The position numbers and the translations under genes were made by a program. This document shows, in pieces, positions 1-11,857 of a stretch of DNA of 64,000 nucleotides. This DNA is from Mesocentrotus franciscanus. Lineage: Eukaryota; Echinodermata; Echinoidea; Camarodonta; Strongylocentrotidae. Location of the stretch: positions 6,860,321 to 6,924,320 of the forward strand of contig CP137683.1 in the NCBI GenBank assembly GCA_037976565.1, read 5' to 3'. Numbering within the stretch: the stretch's first letter is position 1; each line of letters starts with the position of its first letter. Below the pieces are notes generated by a model, which saw nothing but the letters and a program-made list of their open reading frames with translations, ran no database searches and had not been told where the DNA came from.

Positions 1-1588
1 TTTTCAGAATACTACCTCTGCATTGCAGTTAATTTTAATTCAAAATAATGTTTATTCCCTCTCCACCCCGCCCCCAATATTCATACATAATACATGTAGT
101 ACCAAACAAAACTGCAGAAGGGGTGAGAGATGTCAAAGGTCCTACACAGCAAACGTATGTGTCAGAGCAAGGTTCCCTCCCTAATGGAGATTCAAAATTC
201 CAAGATCATCAAAGTAGGCATTCTACAATGAAACTAAAATGCCAGCTTTACAAATCATCCATTGGATACACTGCTTGAACAGGACACCAAAATATATGAG
301 ACTGTCAACTACTTCCTTTTGAGGCTAATGAATGATTTTCTCAAATTCCATTCCCTATCCCCCACTGGATAAGATGAAACCCATTTGATACATGTAGATT
401 TCCCCTTATTTCAAGGATCTCTGGGAAACCTGTAAAGGCAAATCTGAATTCCAGACATCAAGACATCAGGCAGGCATATGCCAGGAATTGCTTGTCCAGC
501 TTGTACTGTATTTGTGCATTGAAATCAGTGGAGTGAGACTAAACTAATCCAAAGATGCACTAGACCATAGGGGTAACAGAAAGGTTACTATTGCTGGTAT
601 AATGGTATCATGTTAAAACACTCTCTGCATTTTAAGGGTAATTACTTACAGTAAGCAACAGTCTTGATACATAAAAGCAACATTTATACTGGACCACAGC
701 CAAAAGATACTGCAGATGGGAATCATTCTGCAGTTATCCCCTATGAGGTACTGCATGTTCAATGACAATAATGATGCAGCATCTATCTATACTGCTCATT
801 GGTAAGGCAGAAATCCTCAATTTAAAAGTCCCTCACGTAAGACTTAAAAAACTTATATCTGCTGGCTGCTTATCTAAATACTTGCCATCTATAGTCAAAC
901 TTAAATACTCTCTGTATAAGATAAATCTTTTCGGTATATACAATGCATCTTTTATTCAAATTTGTGTGTCCAACAAAAAGGCATGAATACAAATTTCCTT
1001 TTAAAAAATTAGTTTTGCGATAAAAGAGTGAAGAAATACTATAGAAGTGAAACTTATCACCGTTTATAATTTACCCAATGCCCTGACTGAAATGTCTTTT
1101 ACAAACCGAGGTAGTCAAAGGAAGGTAAAGTCCTAATTACAGGCGTATTTTTACAAATGTTATATCCAATGGCTGTGTATCAGTTAGTGCCCTTCTGCTG
1201 GGTACATGACAACTTTTCCACTAATTTCAAAACAATTTTAGTAGCTTAGGGAAATGTAGTGGCACAAAAAGACGTGCCCGGAACGCAAAACGCATAATTG
1301 TTGAAAATCACAATTTTATCACACAGAGGTAAACCCACATCATTAAGATATGCAGCTGGTACTAATTCTTGATTAGGCTAAAAGTTACCTAAACTTACAT
1401 TCAGATGTGTTAAAAATGAACTTCTAATGAGCAAATATATCCCACTATAATGCCTTTTGTGTTCTGGACGTGTCTTTTTGTGCCACTACATTTTGCTAAG
1501 GCGCCTTACCATACATGCACATGTATAGCATCCACACAAAAGAAAATAACCAAACTTGGAGAATGGGTATAAAAGCATATTAACTTAC
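1..1588. other. Intron after exon 52; nothing recognised
   Basis: AT-rich intron sequence. I see no exon, RNA gene or terminal-repeat element. The open frames at 48-278 and 762-986 have no coding pattern. Confidence 0.6.
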
Positions 1589-1787
1589 CTTTAGCTTGTG
1601 ACCTTTGACCTCCACCTCTCCTTCCATGCCTGCCCTTTGACCTTCCCGACCTGCTGGCCATGAGGAACATGCCTTGGACGATCCGGTTGACATCGTGGAG
1701 AGAGAAGACGTAGTGGGGGTTGATGGGGCTGGTCATTAGCTGTCTCTTGATCAGAGAGTGTAGGCTGATGGTGGCCTTTAAGATTGC
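1589..1787 (-). CDS. Dynein-like gene, exon 52 (AAA3 end; last exon in window)
   Basis: AILKATISLHSLIKRQLMTS then PINPHYVFSLHDVNRIVQGM, then a Gly/Arg/Ser-rich stretch SGRSKGRHGRRGGGQRSQAK. 'P...HY.F.LRD.(S/A)(R/K)(V/I).QG' is the conserved AAA3-end motif. The basic stretch is unusual. Acceptor attccag, donor gtaagt. The gene continues beyond 1. Confidence 0.97.
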
Positions 1788-2523
1788 CTGGAATAGAAAA
1801 GGGATTTTCAAGGAATATTACATGTACAGTTCACGTCTTTCACACAATGTTCATATCCACATCTGAATAACAAAATTGCTTAAAAAATAATTGTATCCGC
1901 GTAACTACAGGTTACCGCTACCTACTTAAAAACCAGACTGAGTTTATTTAAGATTAAAAAAGTGTGATTTTATTTGAGTACAACATTCATAGTTGAAGGT
2001 CTATATAAAAGGTGATCTGGGCCATCCATTAGGGTCTTTTCACTTTGTCATGATCCATCTTGATAGTTATACAGGCTAATGAAGACATCTGTGCATCTTC
2101 CAATATCACTCAAATGATAAATTAAAATTCATAGGTAGCTGGCAATAGACTTTCCTAACTATCTCCTAATGAGATTGTATTAAACATTATCCAGCAAAAC
2201 TTGCTCTGTGGACGATTTCTTACACTAGTCAAATTCTCAACTTCATCCATGCACTCAATGCAATACAGAACCCTAATCCTAAGCCCAAATCTAATCAAAG
2301 ACCTATACCTATATATCTGACGAGAAATCCCGGAGAAACTGTCGTACCACCCCTAATAATTAGAAAATGTTCATGTATGGGTGGTGCCTTAGCTAATAGT
2401 GGAGTAGCCGATAGAGGGTACCATATGACAGCAGAAAGGAATATTTCCTACTACATGTACATAGAATCTTTGAAGCTTCCACACAATCCATTCCAATCTA
2501 AGGCAACTGAATTCATTCCCTAC

Positions 2524-2834
2524 CTGAGCAAGTTCATAGTGGTGGTTGAGGGAGTACGCAGGAAACTCCTCCAGCCAGCTCTGAAGACTCCCAGCATGCA
2601 AGAGATTGAGGGACTCGGCCGAGGGCGTGAAGTAAGTCAGGACCACAAAGAGCCTGGCCAGCCTAGAGCTGAGGCTATGGCACGAGACGCCGCTCCCAAC
2701 ACCCTGTGTACCCGGAGGGTAACACGCGGTGAGGAAGTTGGTCTTCTCAAGCGAGTAATGCGAGAGGTTGCCGCGTTGATAAATGCTACCCTCTGCCATC
2801 AGCTGGCGAAGAAGCTCCATACAGGGTTGCTCCC
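2524..2834 (-). CDS. Dynein-like gene, exon 51 (AAA3)
   Basis: EQPCMELLRQLMAEGSIYQR..., NFLTACYPPGTQGVGSGVSC then SRLARLFVVLTYFTPSAESL. Matches dynein 'P.ELLRQ....G.YD', '..A.C.PPG.GRN.(V/I)..R..RHF...' with GRN replaced by TQGVGSG. Acceptor atccatag, donor gtaggg. Confidence 0.97.
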
Positions 2835-3446
2835 CTATGGATTGAAAAAAAAATATTCATAATGCATGTCCAGTCATGTTTAATATAACTAAACTATTCT
2901 AAAAGATTTTTTTTGGTCAATGCTTTTTATCTTTTTATCTTTTTTTGGTGGTGTAAAATATATGTTTACATGTACAGTTATACAGGGTTAATGATTTCAA
3001 ATAGAAATTGTATTCAAGTTGAGATTGATTGCAAAAAAACTCTTCTTTTAGCATTCAAATCTGAATGAAAGTGGTCTTTGTTGTATGGACAGTGAATTTC
3101 GACATCAACTGGTTTTGTACTCAATCTTCATCAATAATGGATGAGAGGTAAAGTGGAGAAAAAAAGATTACACAGTAAGTTTGTAAAGATGCTGTTATAA
3201 TTTACATCAAAATGCAATAACCCCTTGCTGACAGTTTAATTTCTATTCACATCTGAGGATGTATCACAAAATTTAGCCCACCACAAATTAAACAATTTGA
3301 CTGAGGTTCGACTCTTTAAAAGAATTTTGATATTACTACTGGTAACAATATAGATAATTATGTCAAGTCTTTGTGACTAGAAATACAAGGTGTTGCAGGT
3401 CTTTTGGTAGAAGAAAAGACCAAATGGACATCAACTTAGAGACAGT

Positions 3447-3768
3447 GGGTGGTATTCCGATAGCGCGTACTAAGTTAAGCCTGGCTTAACTAGTTCACAC
3501 TTTTATGGAGTGCCTGTTGCCAACTCATTTACCCTGTACAGATTATTTTAATCCTGCAATGTAAAGTGTCCAAAATATTAATTTTGCAATGAAATGGGAA
3601 GAAAAGATAATATGAGTATGAACCGATTTTCAATAAAGTCTTTGGTAGATTATCTTTGTCATGAATATTGAAGGAAGAAGATGACACCTAGCATTCCATA
3701 GAAGTGTGAACTAAAATTCTTGTTTAGTCTGGACTTAGTCCTGGCTTAACTTATGAGAATACCACCCA
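3447..3768. mobile_element. Palindromic mini-element (GGGTGGTATTC)
   Basis: Ends gggtggtattccgata and gagaataccaccc, with inner arms 'aagttaagcctggcttaact' and 'ctggacttagtcctggctta'. It lies between exons 50 and 51. Confidence 0.8.
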
Positions 3769-4001
3769 GTGTCGCAACTGGTCTCACGTCACTATGATTT
3801 ACGGTCAACCGTGCCTTTCCTCTGAAAATAATGCCCACAGTACCCAACCATTAAGTGTATTATTCACAGGACTAGTAGGAACAAGAATAGGATAGATTAT
3901 TACTTCATTCATTTCAAATGACCCCAGCAATTTCTTCCCAAATTGGATAAAGTTTGGTTCATAAAGTGTACGGGGGGGGTTAGCATTCAATGGGTTTATA
4001 C

Positions 4002-4209
4002 CTGTTGTCTTCTCAATGCCAGCACAGTTGAGATCATCAATGAAGAAGAGCGGGTCGTTGGGTATCTGACCTGGCTTCGTCGGCTGGGAGCCAACGTTCA
4101 CTGCACTACGAGGGCGCAGCTTGCTGACGATCATTTTCTCCATTGTCTCACAGCCCATGACAGGAGACATGGCGAAGGACAGGAAATGGTGCCTTGGTTG
4201 AACCATATT
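4002..4209 (-). CDS. Dynein-like gene, exon 50 (AAA3 Walker B)
   Basis: NMVQPRHHFLSFAMSPVMGC..., then PNDPLFFIDDLNCAGIEKTT. FFIDDLN is the normal AAA3 Walker B of dyneins. Acceptor tctttgcag, donor gtataa. Confidence 0.97.
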
Positions 4210-4498
4210 CTGCAAAGACAAAATATGATTTATAATGAATAAATGATGACAACTCTAACAATAAAAATCTTCTCCATCTGCCTGTGTGGAGAGGAGCAGA
4301 CTATGCAACATCTCCTAGCCTGCCCACATCTACCAGACCCTTGAACCCAAGAAGATCTGGAAGCACTAAACCTTGCCCGCTCCAATGCATCCAACACTGG
4401 ATTGGGACAATCTAATCAAGAGTGAACGTTGTGGTGTAGTGACTCGAGAAGAAGAAGAACTATTTTTATGATAGTAGATATTGCATCTTGATACGAAC

Positions 4499-4597
4499 CT
4501 GAATGAGAGCTGTCTTGCCTATACCTGGAGCTCCAGTCAAGAGAACAGGTTGGTTTGCTCCAACTAAGATGTCCAGTAGATGAAAGTATCTCTCAGC
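4499..4597 (-). CDS. Dynein-like gene, exon 49 (AAA3 Walker A)
   Basis: 33 codons, phase 0: AERYFHLLDILVGANQPVLL then TGAPGIGKTALIQ. 'R....LL.......PVL..G..G.GK(T/S)' is the AAA3 P-loop. Acceptor ttctacag; the donor gttcgt is weak. Confidence 0.97.
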
Positions 4598-4968
4598 CTG
4601 TAGAAAACAAACACATATCAGTTTATTCTAGTTAGTTTGACTCAATGAGCCTAAACAGGGAGACCTGTGCATGTCAGGGCACACTAGATTATGAAGTCTG
4701 GAAAAAGCCTGACATCGGAAGGTGTTTGGACCTGAAATCTGGTACAAACCCAAAATGCATGTCAGGGCATTTTTATTTTGGACTCTCTCTCTGTTGCCAT
4801 AATCACCATTACTGCATTCATGGTTCAATTTGATGAAAACAGACCAACAAAGTATCGTACTTGACAATTCATGAGACTATTTTGAAAATGTAAAAGAAAT
4901 TAAGACTGGCTTTGTTTAGTTTATTATTCATACAGTAGACACCTTTAGTATTAAATAAATTACATTAC

Positions 4969-5158
4969 CTCTGGGGTGACAATGAAGTTAGCATTGATTG
5001 TTCTCATCTTCTCTCTGTTAGAATCTGCCCAAGATACAAGGATTCCAAGGTTGGCATCAATGTGGACGTCATAGACAGTGCCCTCTGGAGGCAGGATGAT
5101 GTCATGGGTAGCACGTCCAAGGAGCTGACGAGCAAACTGATCGAACATCTCAGCATGA
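4969..5158 (-). CDS. Dynein-like gene, exon 48 (before AAA3)
   Basis: HAEMFDQFARQLLGRATHDI then LPPEGTVYDVHIDANLGILV and NANFIVTPE. 'FD.F.R......LP..G.V.D...D', ending 'FVPT.(E/D)', matches dynein. Acceptor gttcactag, donor gtaatg. Confidence 0.96.
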
Positions 5159-5699
5159 CTAGTGAACAGAAGTAGAACACACAACATGGACAAGATAAAT
5201 CTCAGGAGACAACTTCATTGTATTTCATTCTTTTGTTTTGGGTGGGGGAGGAGGTGATGGCTATCATTCAGCAGGACTTATTACCAAAACAAAAAAATTC
5301 TATATTCTATGAAAACATTGAATTATTACCCAAAACTTTATGAGACATTCCAATGGTTCACAGATAAAGAACGATAGGCGTTAAGTGCTCTACATCATGG
5401 CCAGCAAAGAAGTTACAGGGAAACTTCTGCAAGTGCCTAACTTTGCACAACTTTGGTTTTTAAACTACAATTTTCCTTTTGAGAGGGAAAAAATAACTGT
5501 ATCCGTCTGGTACTCTAAAATTTCTTACTGTGCAGGGGTGATGATGATACTCATACATGTACACATGCACAGCATATTGATTCATGTTACATCCAAACCT
5601 AACTACAAATTTAATCATTTGTGCAATCTAGGGGGCACTCAAAGTTGATTTAATACTCCTCCTCAAAATGGCAGATCTTTTAAATCAGCCTTGTCTTAC

Positions 5700-5850
5700 C
5701 TATCATGTAGATGGCCACCGAATCCCCAAACATATGCAAACGTAAACATGGATGTGAGTATCGTGGTCTTGTTTGCTGTATTTCTTGTCATGCTGCACAC
5801 GCTCATGGATGGGGTAGGTGTGGGAGTGGGGTGGGGGGTCTTTCGGTCAT
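5700..5850 (-). CDS. Dynein-like gene, exon 47 (before AAA3)
   Basis: DRKTPHPTPTPTPSMSVCSM then LTSMFTFAYVWGFGGHLHD. 'F.F...WG(F/L)GG.L' is the conserved dynein block before AAA3. The PTPTPTP stretch is a local repeat. Acceptor tttttacag, donor gtaaga. Confidence 0.95.
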
Positions 5851-6396
5851 CTGTAAAAATATAAAATGAGGTCATCATAGGTCATCCTCTTGTTTAAAGT
5901 ACATTGTAATTGTGATTTGGTACTTGAAAATACCATGCGAGACACGTGATTTATGTGTAACTCATTATACATCTCATCCATATTGCCTGGTGAGAGCCAG
6001 AAAGGGCTAACTTATTTATGTTTTACTTATATGTGTAGTAACGTCCTTCTGCCATGGCTCTCAACGGACAATATAATCCCTCTACTAGCTCTCAGCATAA
6101 CTATGATCACTTTTCTCTTCCTAAACAAATCTTGTACCCTCCTGTTTTCTTCTGTGTTTACAATGTCATATTATTTTTTCTTTGTACTTCTTATCATCAT
6201 TCCAAACTATTCATCTCTCATTTCTGAATTGCTTTTGCACCAAACCTTTCCACCTATTGTCTTTCACCTTTTCTTTTCTCCTGCTATAAAATAAAGTACA
6301 TCTTGCTATGCATCGTTAGGCATAATAACTCCACTTACTTGATATCCAAATGAATACCAGCCCCCTCCTCCCCTACCCCCTGTCCACAAATCTTAC

Positions 6397-6644
6397 CCTG
6401 TTTGATGTCACTGGGAGCTGCAGAAGCTTTCCCATCTCCTCTCTCTCGAACAAGATGATGATCACACATGGCAGTCAGAATGCGTAGGAACGACCCAACT
6501 TCTCTGATCCCATCCCCAGTGCGCTGGCCTGACTCTCCTGTCCTAGGGAGGTCCGATTCCAGGGCAGGGATACAGTGGGTGTTGGAGAGGAAGTCTAAGG
6601 TACGGGCGAAGGTGTCGTCTATCAGGTTTTGCAGAAGCTGCAAA
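6397..6644 (-). CDS. Dynein-like gene, exon 46 (AAA2-AAA3 linker)
   Basis: LQLLQNLIDDTFARTLDFLS..., TGESGQRTGDGIREVGSFLR. The acceptor acgttcag was chosen because it keeps phase with exon 45; the nearer tttgcag does not. Donor gtaaga. Corresponds to the helical segment between AAA2 and AAA3. Confidence 0.92.
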
Positions 6645-7226
6645 CTGAACGTCACAACAAAAAATTCTGATTGGTTAAAATTCAATGATGGTTAATGTTT
6701 ACTGGCCTGCTATTAAAAGAAAAGCAAGTATATGCTTAAAGATAAGCAACATATGTCATGTGGACCTAGGGATTTCAGACCTATCCATGGGACTTGGTAA
6801 TGAAGGTTAATGCGTAAATAATTAATGCGTTAGGGACACTAATGCAGGGAATAGGTTTATCTACCTGTTACAAAACCATTACACTTCACCACTAATTTCA
6901 ATATCATACTATAAATTAATTACATGTACAGGATTCATACAAAATTTAGTGTGATAACTGATAAAAGAAAAAAGAATTTTGAGGGCTGAAACTAGAAGAC
7001 ATACAAAGAATGTTCTTCCTATTTTCTGCCCTAGAAATGTTATTGTGACATGTGTCTTAAGAGATCTTTTCTTTCATCAATAACCAGGAAATAATATATT
7101 TTTAAAACTTAAATGGATAATACAAAGCAAATGGAGAGCTGCTACCAGAAAAAAAATTATTCAGAGTTACAAATTTGTGTTTGACCAATAATACAAACTT
7201 CAGTGGATGAGTTTAACTGTAATAAT

Positions 7227-7480
7227 AAAAATAATAATCTGGATTTATATATATAGTGCTTGATAAAAAAAATACTGTCTATAAACGCTTAACAGATATC
7301 ATTACCCGGTCATCGGATTCATTCACGCACAGTGTGGACCATCTCCACTCCCCCGGGAGTATTCCTACCATGTGGTCACTTACAGGGCATATGGCAATTA
7401 CTAACACAAAGGCTTTTCTCTCCCGAGTATGGAGTGGCAAATGTAGATTAATGCCTTGCCAAAGGACATTAGTGCTGTAG
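7227..7480 (-). mobile_element. SINE family 2, headless copy
   Basis: Shares 'aatgtcctttggcaaggc', 'attaatctacatttg' and the ATT tail with 42388-42679, but lacks the tRNA-like head. Confidence 0.75.
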
Positions 7481-7493
7481 CTGTAACTGATCT

Positions 7494-7652
7494 GGGGGGC
7501 GTTTCATGAAACAATTAGTCGGTGGTTTTCACCGACTAATATCATTTTCACCGACAATTTTATTGTCACCGACTATTTTCCAGGCCTCTGATTGGTCAAA
7601 TTTAGTCGGCCCCGACAGTTGTCGGTGGACAAATGTTGATGAAATGCCCCCC
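7494..7652. mobile_element. Palindromic mini-element (GGGGGGCGTTTCATGAAA)
   Basis: Ends ggggggcgtttcatgaaa and tgatgaaatgcccccc, with internal 'accgactaa/ttagtcgg' repeats. Confidence 0.85.
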
Positions 7653-7727
7653 TGTTTATCTTATCAACATATTACAAGAGTGTGGACCTCCCCTTTAAGT
7701 ACTGTTTTGAACACCAGCTCTGTTTAC

Positions 7728-7893
7728 CTGTTGTTACTGATCTCCCAGAAGGACTGAGCCCCTGAAAACCAGGATTCAACCAGGGACTTCCAGCTGACCA
7801 CATTGGAGCCAAAGTGGATGACTGCACACTTGGCCATAGTGGCTGGAGACGCATTGGTCACTGTGCTAGTCTCAAATATCAGTGAAGTACAGC
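7728..7893 (-). CDS. Dynein-like gene, exon 45 (AAA2, SPATMAK)
   Basis: CTSLIFETSTVTNASPATMA then KCAVIHFGSNVVSWKSLVES. The dynein block 'FE...L..ASPATVSR(C)G.(V/I)' is present, but its arginine is replaced by lysine. Acceptor cttttcag, donor gtaaac. Confidence 0.97.
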
Positions 7894-7996
7894 CTGAAAA
7901 GAAAGACATCATTGTTGGTGATATTTATAATCTACAATAAAGTGCATTGTCCAATCATGAATTAAAGAGGCAGTGAATTAGCTAAATTGCCAAACT

Positions 7997-8288
7997 GGGG
8001 AGTGTTTCACAACGACTAAGATCGACTTTAAGTTGGACTTAACTATGGCAGGCCATTCATGCCACTGGTTGCTCTTACCATTGGTCTCTCAATTATGATC
8101 TTTAGATAATATTTTTTCCTTCAATAATGAACTATCAAAAAAGGTAAATTCTGTAGATTTGTGACCACGATTTGTACGTCCCTTGAGAGACCAATGCCAG
8201 TAAATTGTGAGAGCAAACAGTGGCATAAATGGCCTGCCATAGTTAAGTCCAACTTAAAGTCGATCTTAGACTTTGTGAAACACTCCCC
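7997..8288. mobile_element. Palindromic MITE, family B, complete copy
   Basis: Ends GGGGAGTGTTTCACAA... and its complement. The arms extend over about 100 bp ('gactttaagttggacttaac', 'catggcaggccattcatgcc') around an AT-rich centre. No coding sequence. Confidence 0.9.
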
Positions 8289-8581
8289 TGATCTCTTAGT
8301 GAGAGTCTGCTGATACAGCACATTCATAAATCTGTAAATGTCTCAAGGAGGTATGGTTACGATTTCCACCGCACATACAAAATAAACAAACACAAAATGT
8401 GGATTGGAAAATAATAATCTTGGTCCTATTTTCTCATCAATATAGCTCATACATAATAAGACCCCTCTCTGCCCATACCTTTAAAATGGTGTTTAGGATG
8501 TTTGGATAAAGAAATACCCATCTTCCTTCTTAAAATTCAACATGGGTTAATAGATTTGTAGGTAACATACAGGTACATGTA

Positions 8582-8757
8582 CAGTGAAACCTGTCTATAA
8601 AGACCAACCAAGGGAGACAAGAAAAGTGGTCTTTACAGACAGGTGGCCTTTAAGTACAAGTTCCTTTAGTACATATTTCAATGAGAAACCATTTTCAAGG
8701 GAAACAGAGAATGTGGTCTTTGTAGACAGGTGGTCCCTAAACCAGGTTTGACTGTAT
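8582..8757. mobile_element. GTCTTTATAGACAGG-type repeat, family G
   Basis: Ends acagtgaaacctgtctataa and ccaggtttgactgta, with two internal copies of 'gtggtcttt.tagacaggtgg'. Confidence 0.8.
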
Positions 8758-8904
8758 TATGAAACAGTGTATCAAGATGATTAATTAAAAAATTACCATG
8801 ATTGAAAACTTGTACCTCATGAACAAGAGTCACATTTTCAACAATAAGGAAAGTGGGTTAATGTAAATGAAGAAAACATGAGAAAATGCAACTATGTAAC
8901 TTAC

Positions 8905-9214
8905 TGGGCATAGGAAGCCTTTCACCACTGGACAAAGTGGTCCTTCCTCTACCCCAGGCCATGCCACGCCCGGTCCCAATCAGACCCGCCAGTGTCTCCG
9001 CCCACCTGGGGTCTATCACCCCATCCATAACGAGCCATTTGTGGATGATCGTTGGAGGGTTGAGCATTCCCTTGGTGGCGTTCTTCTTCTTGTTCTCTTG
9101 GAGTTCTTTCTGCATCTCCTCAGCGGTCTGCATGGACTGACCGGAGCAATAGATCAGGGAGGTGACCAGGCCATCCCTCCAACGGTGCCTGATAGGGTCA
9201 AATTCACCAATCAA
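8905..9214 (-). CDS. Dynein-like gene, exon 44 (AAA2 Walker B)
   Basis: LIGEFDPIRHRWRDGLVTSL..., Lys-rich NKKKN insert, then HKWLVMDGVIDPRWAETLAG and LSSGERLPMP. 'G..D....W.DG', 'W.V.DG.(V/I)D..W.E.L' and 'L.(N/S)GER' are AAA2 hallmarks. The Walker B D-G is normal for AAA2. Acceptor gccttgcag, donor gtaagt. Confidence 0.98.
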
Positions 9215-9663
9215 CTGCAAGGCAAATGAAATTTATGAAATCGTGTTGCATTATTGGGCAGAGATGTTGTTGTATGGTTATTCATTCACTTGACTTTTAA
9301 TCACGAGGTCGAGGGTTCCAATCCCAGTCCAGGGCCCCGTCTTATAAAGATCTGCGATTGATTTGAATCAATAGCAAATTTAAACTAATTGCAACTCCTA
9401 TCACTTAAGTACACAGGGCCCAGGTGTTCATTCATGGGTGTCTGCTCAAGGGCTACATACATGTATTGGCTGTGTCTGTTAGTGACTTTGATAACAAAAC
9501 TAGATTTTGATAAAAACTTACTGATCTGTCAAGAGGTTTTGTGTTTTGTGTTTTTTTCTTCAGAACTCTGAGGGTGGGTTTGAGTGATATATTGCACCCC
9601 TGACAAGTTCCCATACATCTACCATGAATCTTTGGTTTCGAAACAAAACTGCAATGAACCAAC

Positions 9664-9846
9664 CTCTTTCATGGAGAGAGTAGCTGGGTAGATAACGGAG
9701 GAATCCACTCTTGGGTAGGATGGTTTCTCTGCTCCACGGGATGCAGTGTCCATCCAGTGCAGGGTCATGAAAGACACCACCTCTGCTGCACGTCGTAACC
9801 GCTCCATCGGCTGGGACAGCTGATGGCGGGGAATTCCTTCCAAGCC
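9664..9846 (-). CDS. Dynein-like gene, exon 43 (AAA2)
   Basis: 61 codons, phase 0: GLEGIPRHQLSQPMERLRRA then VVSFMTLHWMDTASRGAEKP, ending SSVIYPATLSMKE. Typical dyneins have '..NPKA(I/V)....LYG' near here; IYPATLSMKE occupies that place. The donor gttggt is weak. Confidence 0.9.
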
Positions 9847-10372
9847 CTACACATAGATTAAAAAGTATACCTTATTACATTTACCTCATTACTTGGCAGG
9901 TTTCTTTGGTTGCAAGAAGTGAAGACAAGACATGCCACACCCACTATACTAGAATTTATGCTAAGTAGAGTATATTGGTATTACCTTTGTATACACCCAG
10001 CAGAATTTTCACCAACTTGCACCAGATAACTACAGCTATATGTTTATGTACGATCATGTTAATGTATGCTTGTTTTTGACAAGTTTTCTTTGTATAAACA
10101 TGAAGTCCACCTAATACTAGCCAGAAAAGAGAGAAATGGATGAGCAATGGTTTGAGGAAAATGCAATTAAAATTGTAAAAGTTATGAATTTTAGAACTAT
10201 GACCAATGAAACACATTTTAGCAACTCTGCAAGTCCCTTGCGAGCATCCACCAATTGGTTATGGACTAACATTTCATAAATTTCCATTTTCTCCACAAAA
10301 AACATATTGCCACACCTTAGCCCAGGATTTATCATTGGACACATGTTTTTTACAAATCCCCTCAACACTTAC

Positions 10373-10549
10373 CTGTACTTTGGGGCCATGCATGGGGGCA
10401 GTGGGTCCCTCATCAGGGGTAGGAGGGTTAGCTTGGAGACTGTTGAGAACCCTACAGAGGGTCTGGTAGCACACCGTCTTGCCACTCCCTGCCGAGCCTA
10501 CCAGGACCACACCCGACTTGCACCTCAGGGATTCATACAGCTCTAGAAC
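10373..10549 (-). CDS. Dynein-like gene, exon 42 (AAA2 Walker A)
   Basis: 59 codons, phase 0: VLELYESLRCKSGVVLVGSA then GSGKTVCYQTL, Walker A GSAGSGKT, the usual AAA2 form (G..GSGK). Followed by a Pro-rich NPPTPDEGPTAP. Acceptor tttactag, donor gtaagt. Confidence 0.98.
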
Positions 10550-11029
10550 CTAGTAAATAAAAAAATATTATTGCACAATTACTTTAAAACAAAAGTTTTG
10601 TGTGCAAAGTTCAACAGTGTTCAAGTAAAGTTTCATACCTTGAAATACTTGAATTACTTCATAAAATTTTGCATTTCACAAAAGTTTACTTCTGCAAAAC
10701 CAGCCATCATGTTGACAATTACATGAATTTACACAACATTTCTTAATAACCGATTTATTAACTTACTTCATGAAGAACAAACAAGTACCAATGACACATT
10801 TGTACTGTTCCAAAAATATGAAATTCATTTTTCAATTTATACAAACACCCACAAAATATAATAAACATTAAATTTGTAATCATTTCACTTTGACCATGAG
10901 AAGATCATTTAGGAATTCCACAAACAGATACTTTTGTGAGAAAAGTACATACTGGTATGCAGTATTATAGATCTACTACAAATTGAACTTGCAGTTCTTC
11001 TATTCATACACGTGAAACCAGTGACTTAC

Positions 11030-11325
11030 CTTGGATACATGGAGAGGAGTCGCCTGGAGGCTATCAGCCACAAACTGGCTCTGGATGGCATCAACCAGCA
11101 CCGGGTCATGCTCTGCCCCCAACCCTCTCCCTAGGCTGCCCATCCCCCAGGGAAAGAGGCTACGCAGGGTGTTCCTGAGCGTGGTGGCGTGTTCCAGGGA
11201 GCGGGTCCGTGGGGTCAAGAACAGCTGGAGGGCGAAGACCAGAGCACACTCCTCCCGATGGAGGTCGTCTTGCTCCAAACCAGAGATGAAGTCATCGTCA
11301 TCTCCCTTAACAGGCTCCATGATTT
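11030..11325 (-). CDS. Dynein-like gene, exon 41 (AAA1-AAA2 linker)
   Basis: 98 codons: IMEPVKGDDDDFISGLEQDD..., TLRSLFPWGMGSLGRGLGAE then VLVDAIQSQFVADSLQATP. 'LF(P)...' and the helix before AAA2 match. Acceptor atgcgtag, donor gtaagt. Confidence 0.93.
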
Positions 11326-11352
11326 CTACGCATTCAAACAAGAGAGTTTTAA

Positions 11353-11713
11353 AGGCATCGTTTAACAATGTTAAATCTGAGATGCACAGCCCTACGTGTT
11401 AGCAGTGTCTGTGATATGGTGTAATATTAAAGCCCTAAAAAAAAATTGCGCTTCAAAATGATCAAGAAGTGCCTCAAAAAAGTAAAAATCTTTGTGTGAC
11501 CGGTTTTACCATACTCATTTTCCCCAATAGACTGTAGTGTTATGAAAACCGTTAGGAAAACGCAAACTTTGTATTTGATTTCCAATCATAAATATCTTGA
11601 TAATCAGACAGGCGATCAGCTTGTAAAAGTCATGGGATTCCTGACTGACCTAAAGGTTTATAATTATCATTGCAGCACGAGCTAAATCCAAGAGACAAAG
11701 TTACCCAATCCCT
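11353..11713 (-). mobile_element. TTAA-flanked MITE, family K
   Basis: Flanked by TTAA (11349-11352 and 11714-11717), with ends AGGCATCG and its mate AATCCCT. It is an inverted relative of 36761-37135. TTAA duplication suggests piggyBac-type mobilisation. It starts about 25 bp beyond the exon 41 acceptor. Confidence 0.8.
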
Positions 11714-11857
11714 TTAATCAAATAAGGAAAGCAATTTAACTCTCAAAAGCTCCTAGAAGCATTGACATCAAATATATTTTTCTTTAAAAAATCACCCCTA
11801 AGAAATTTCGTTCCCCCTAAAGATGTATCAAATGGGGCTCATATGAACAAACAGTAA

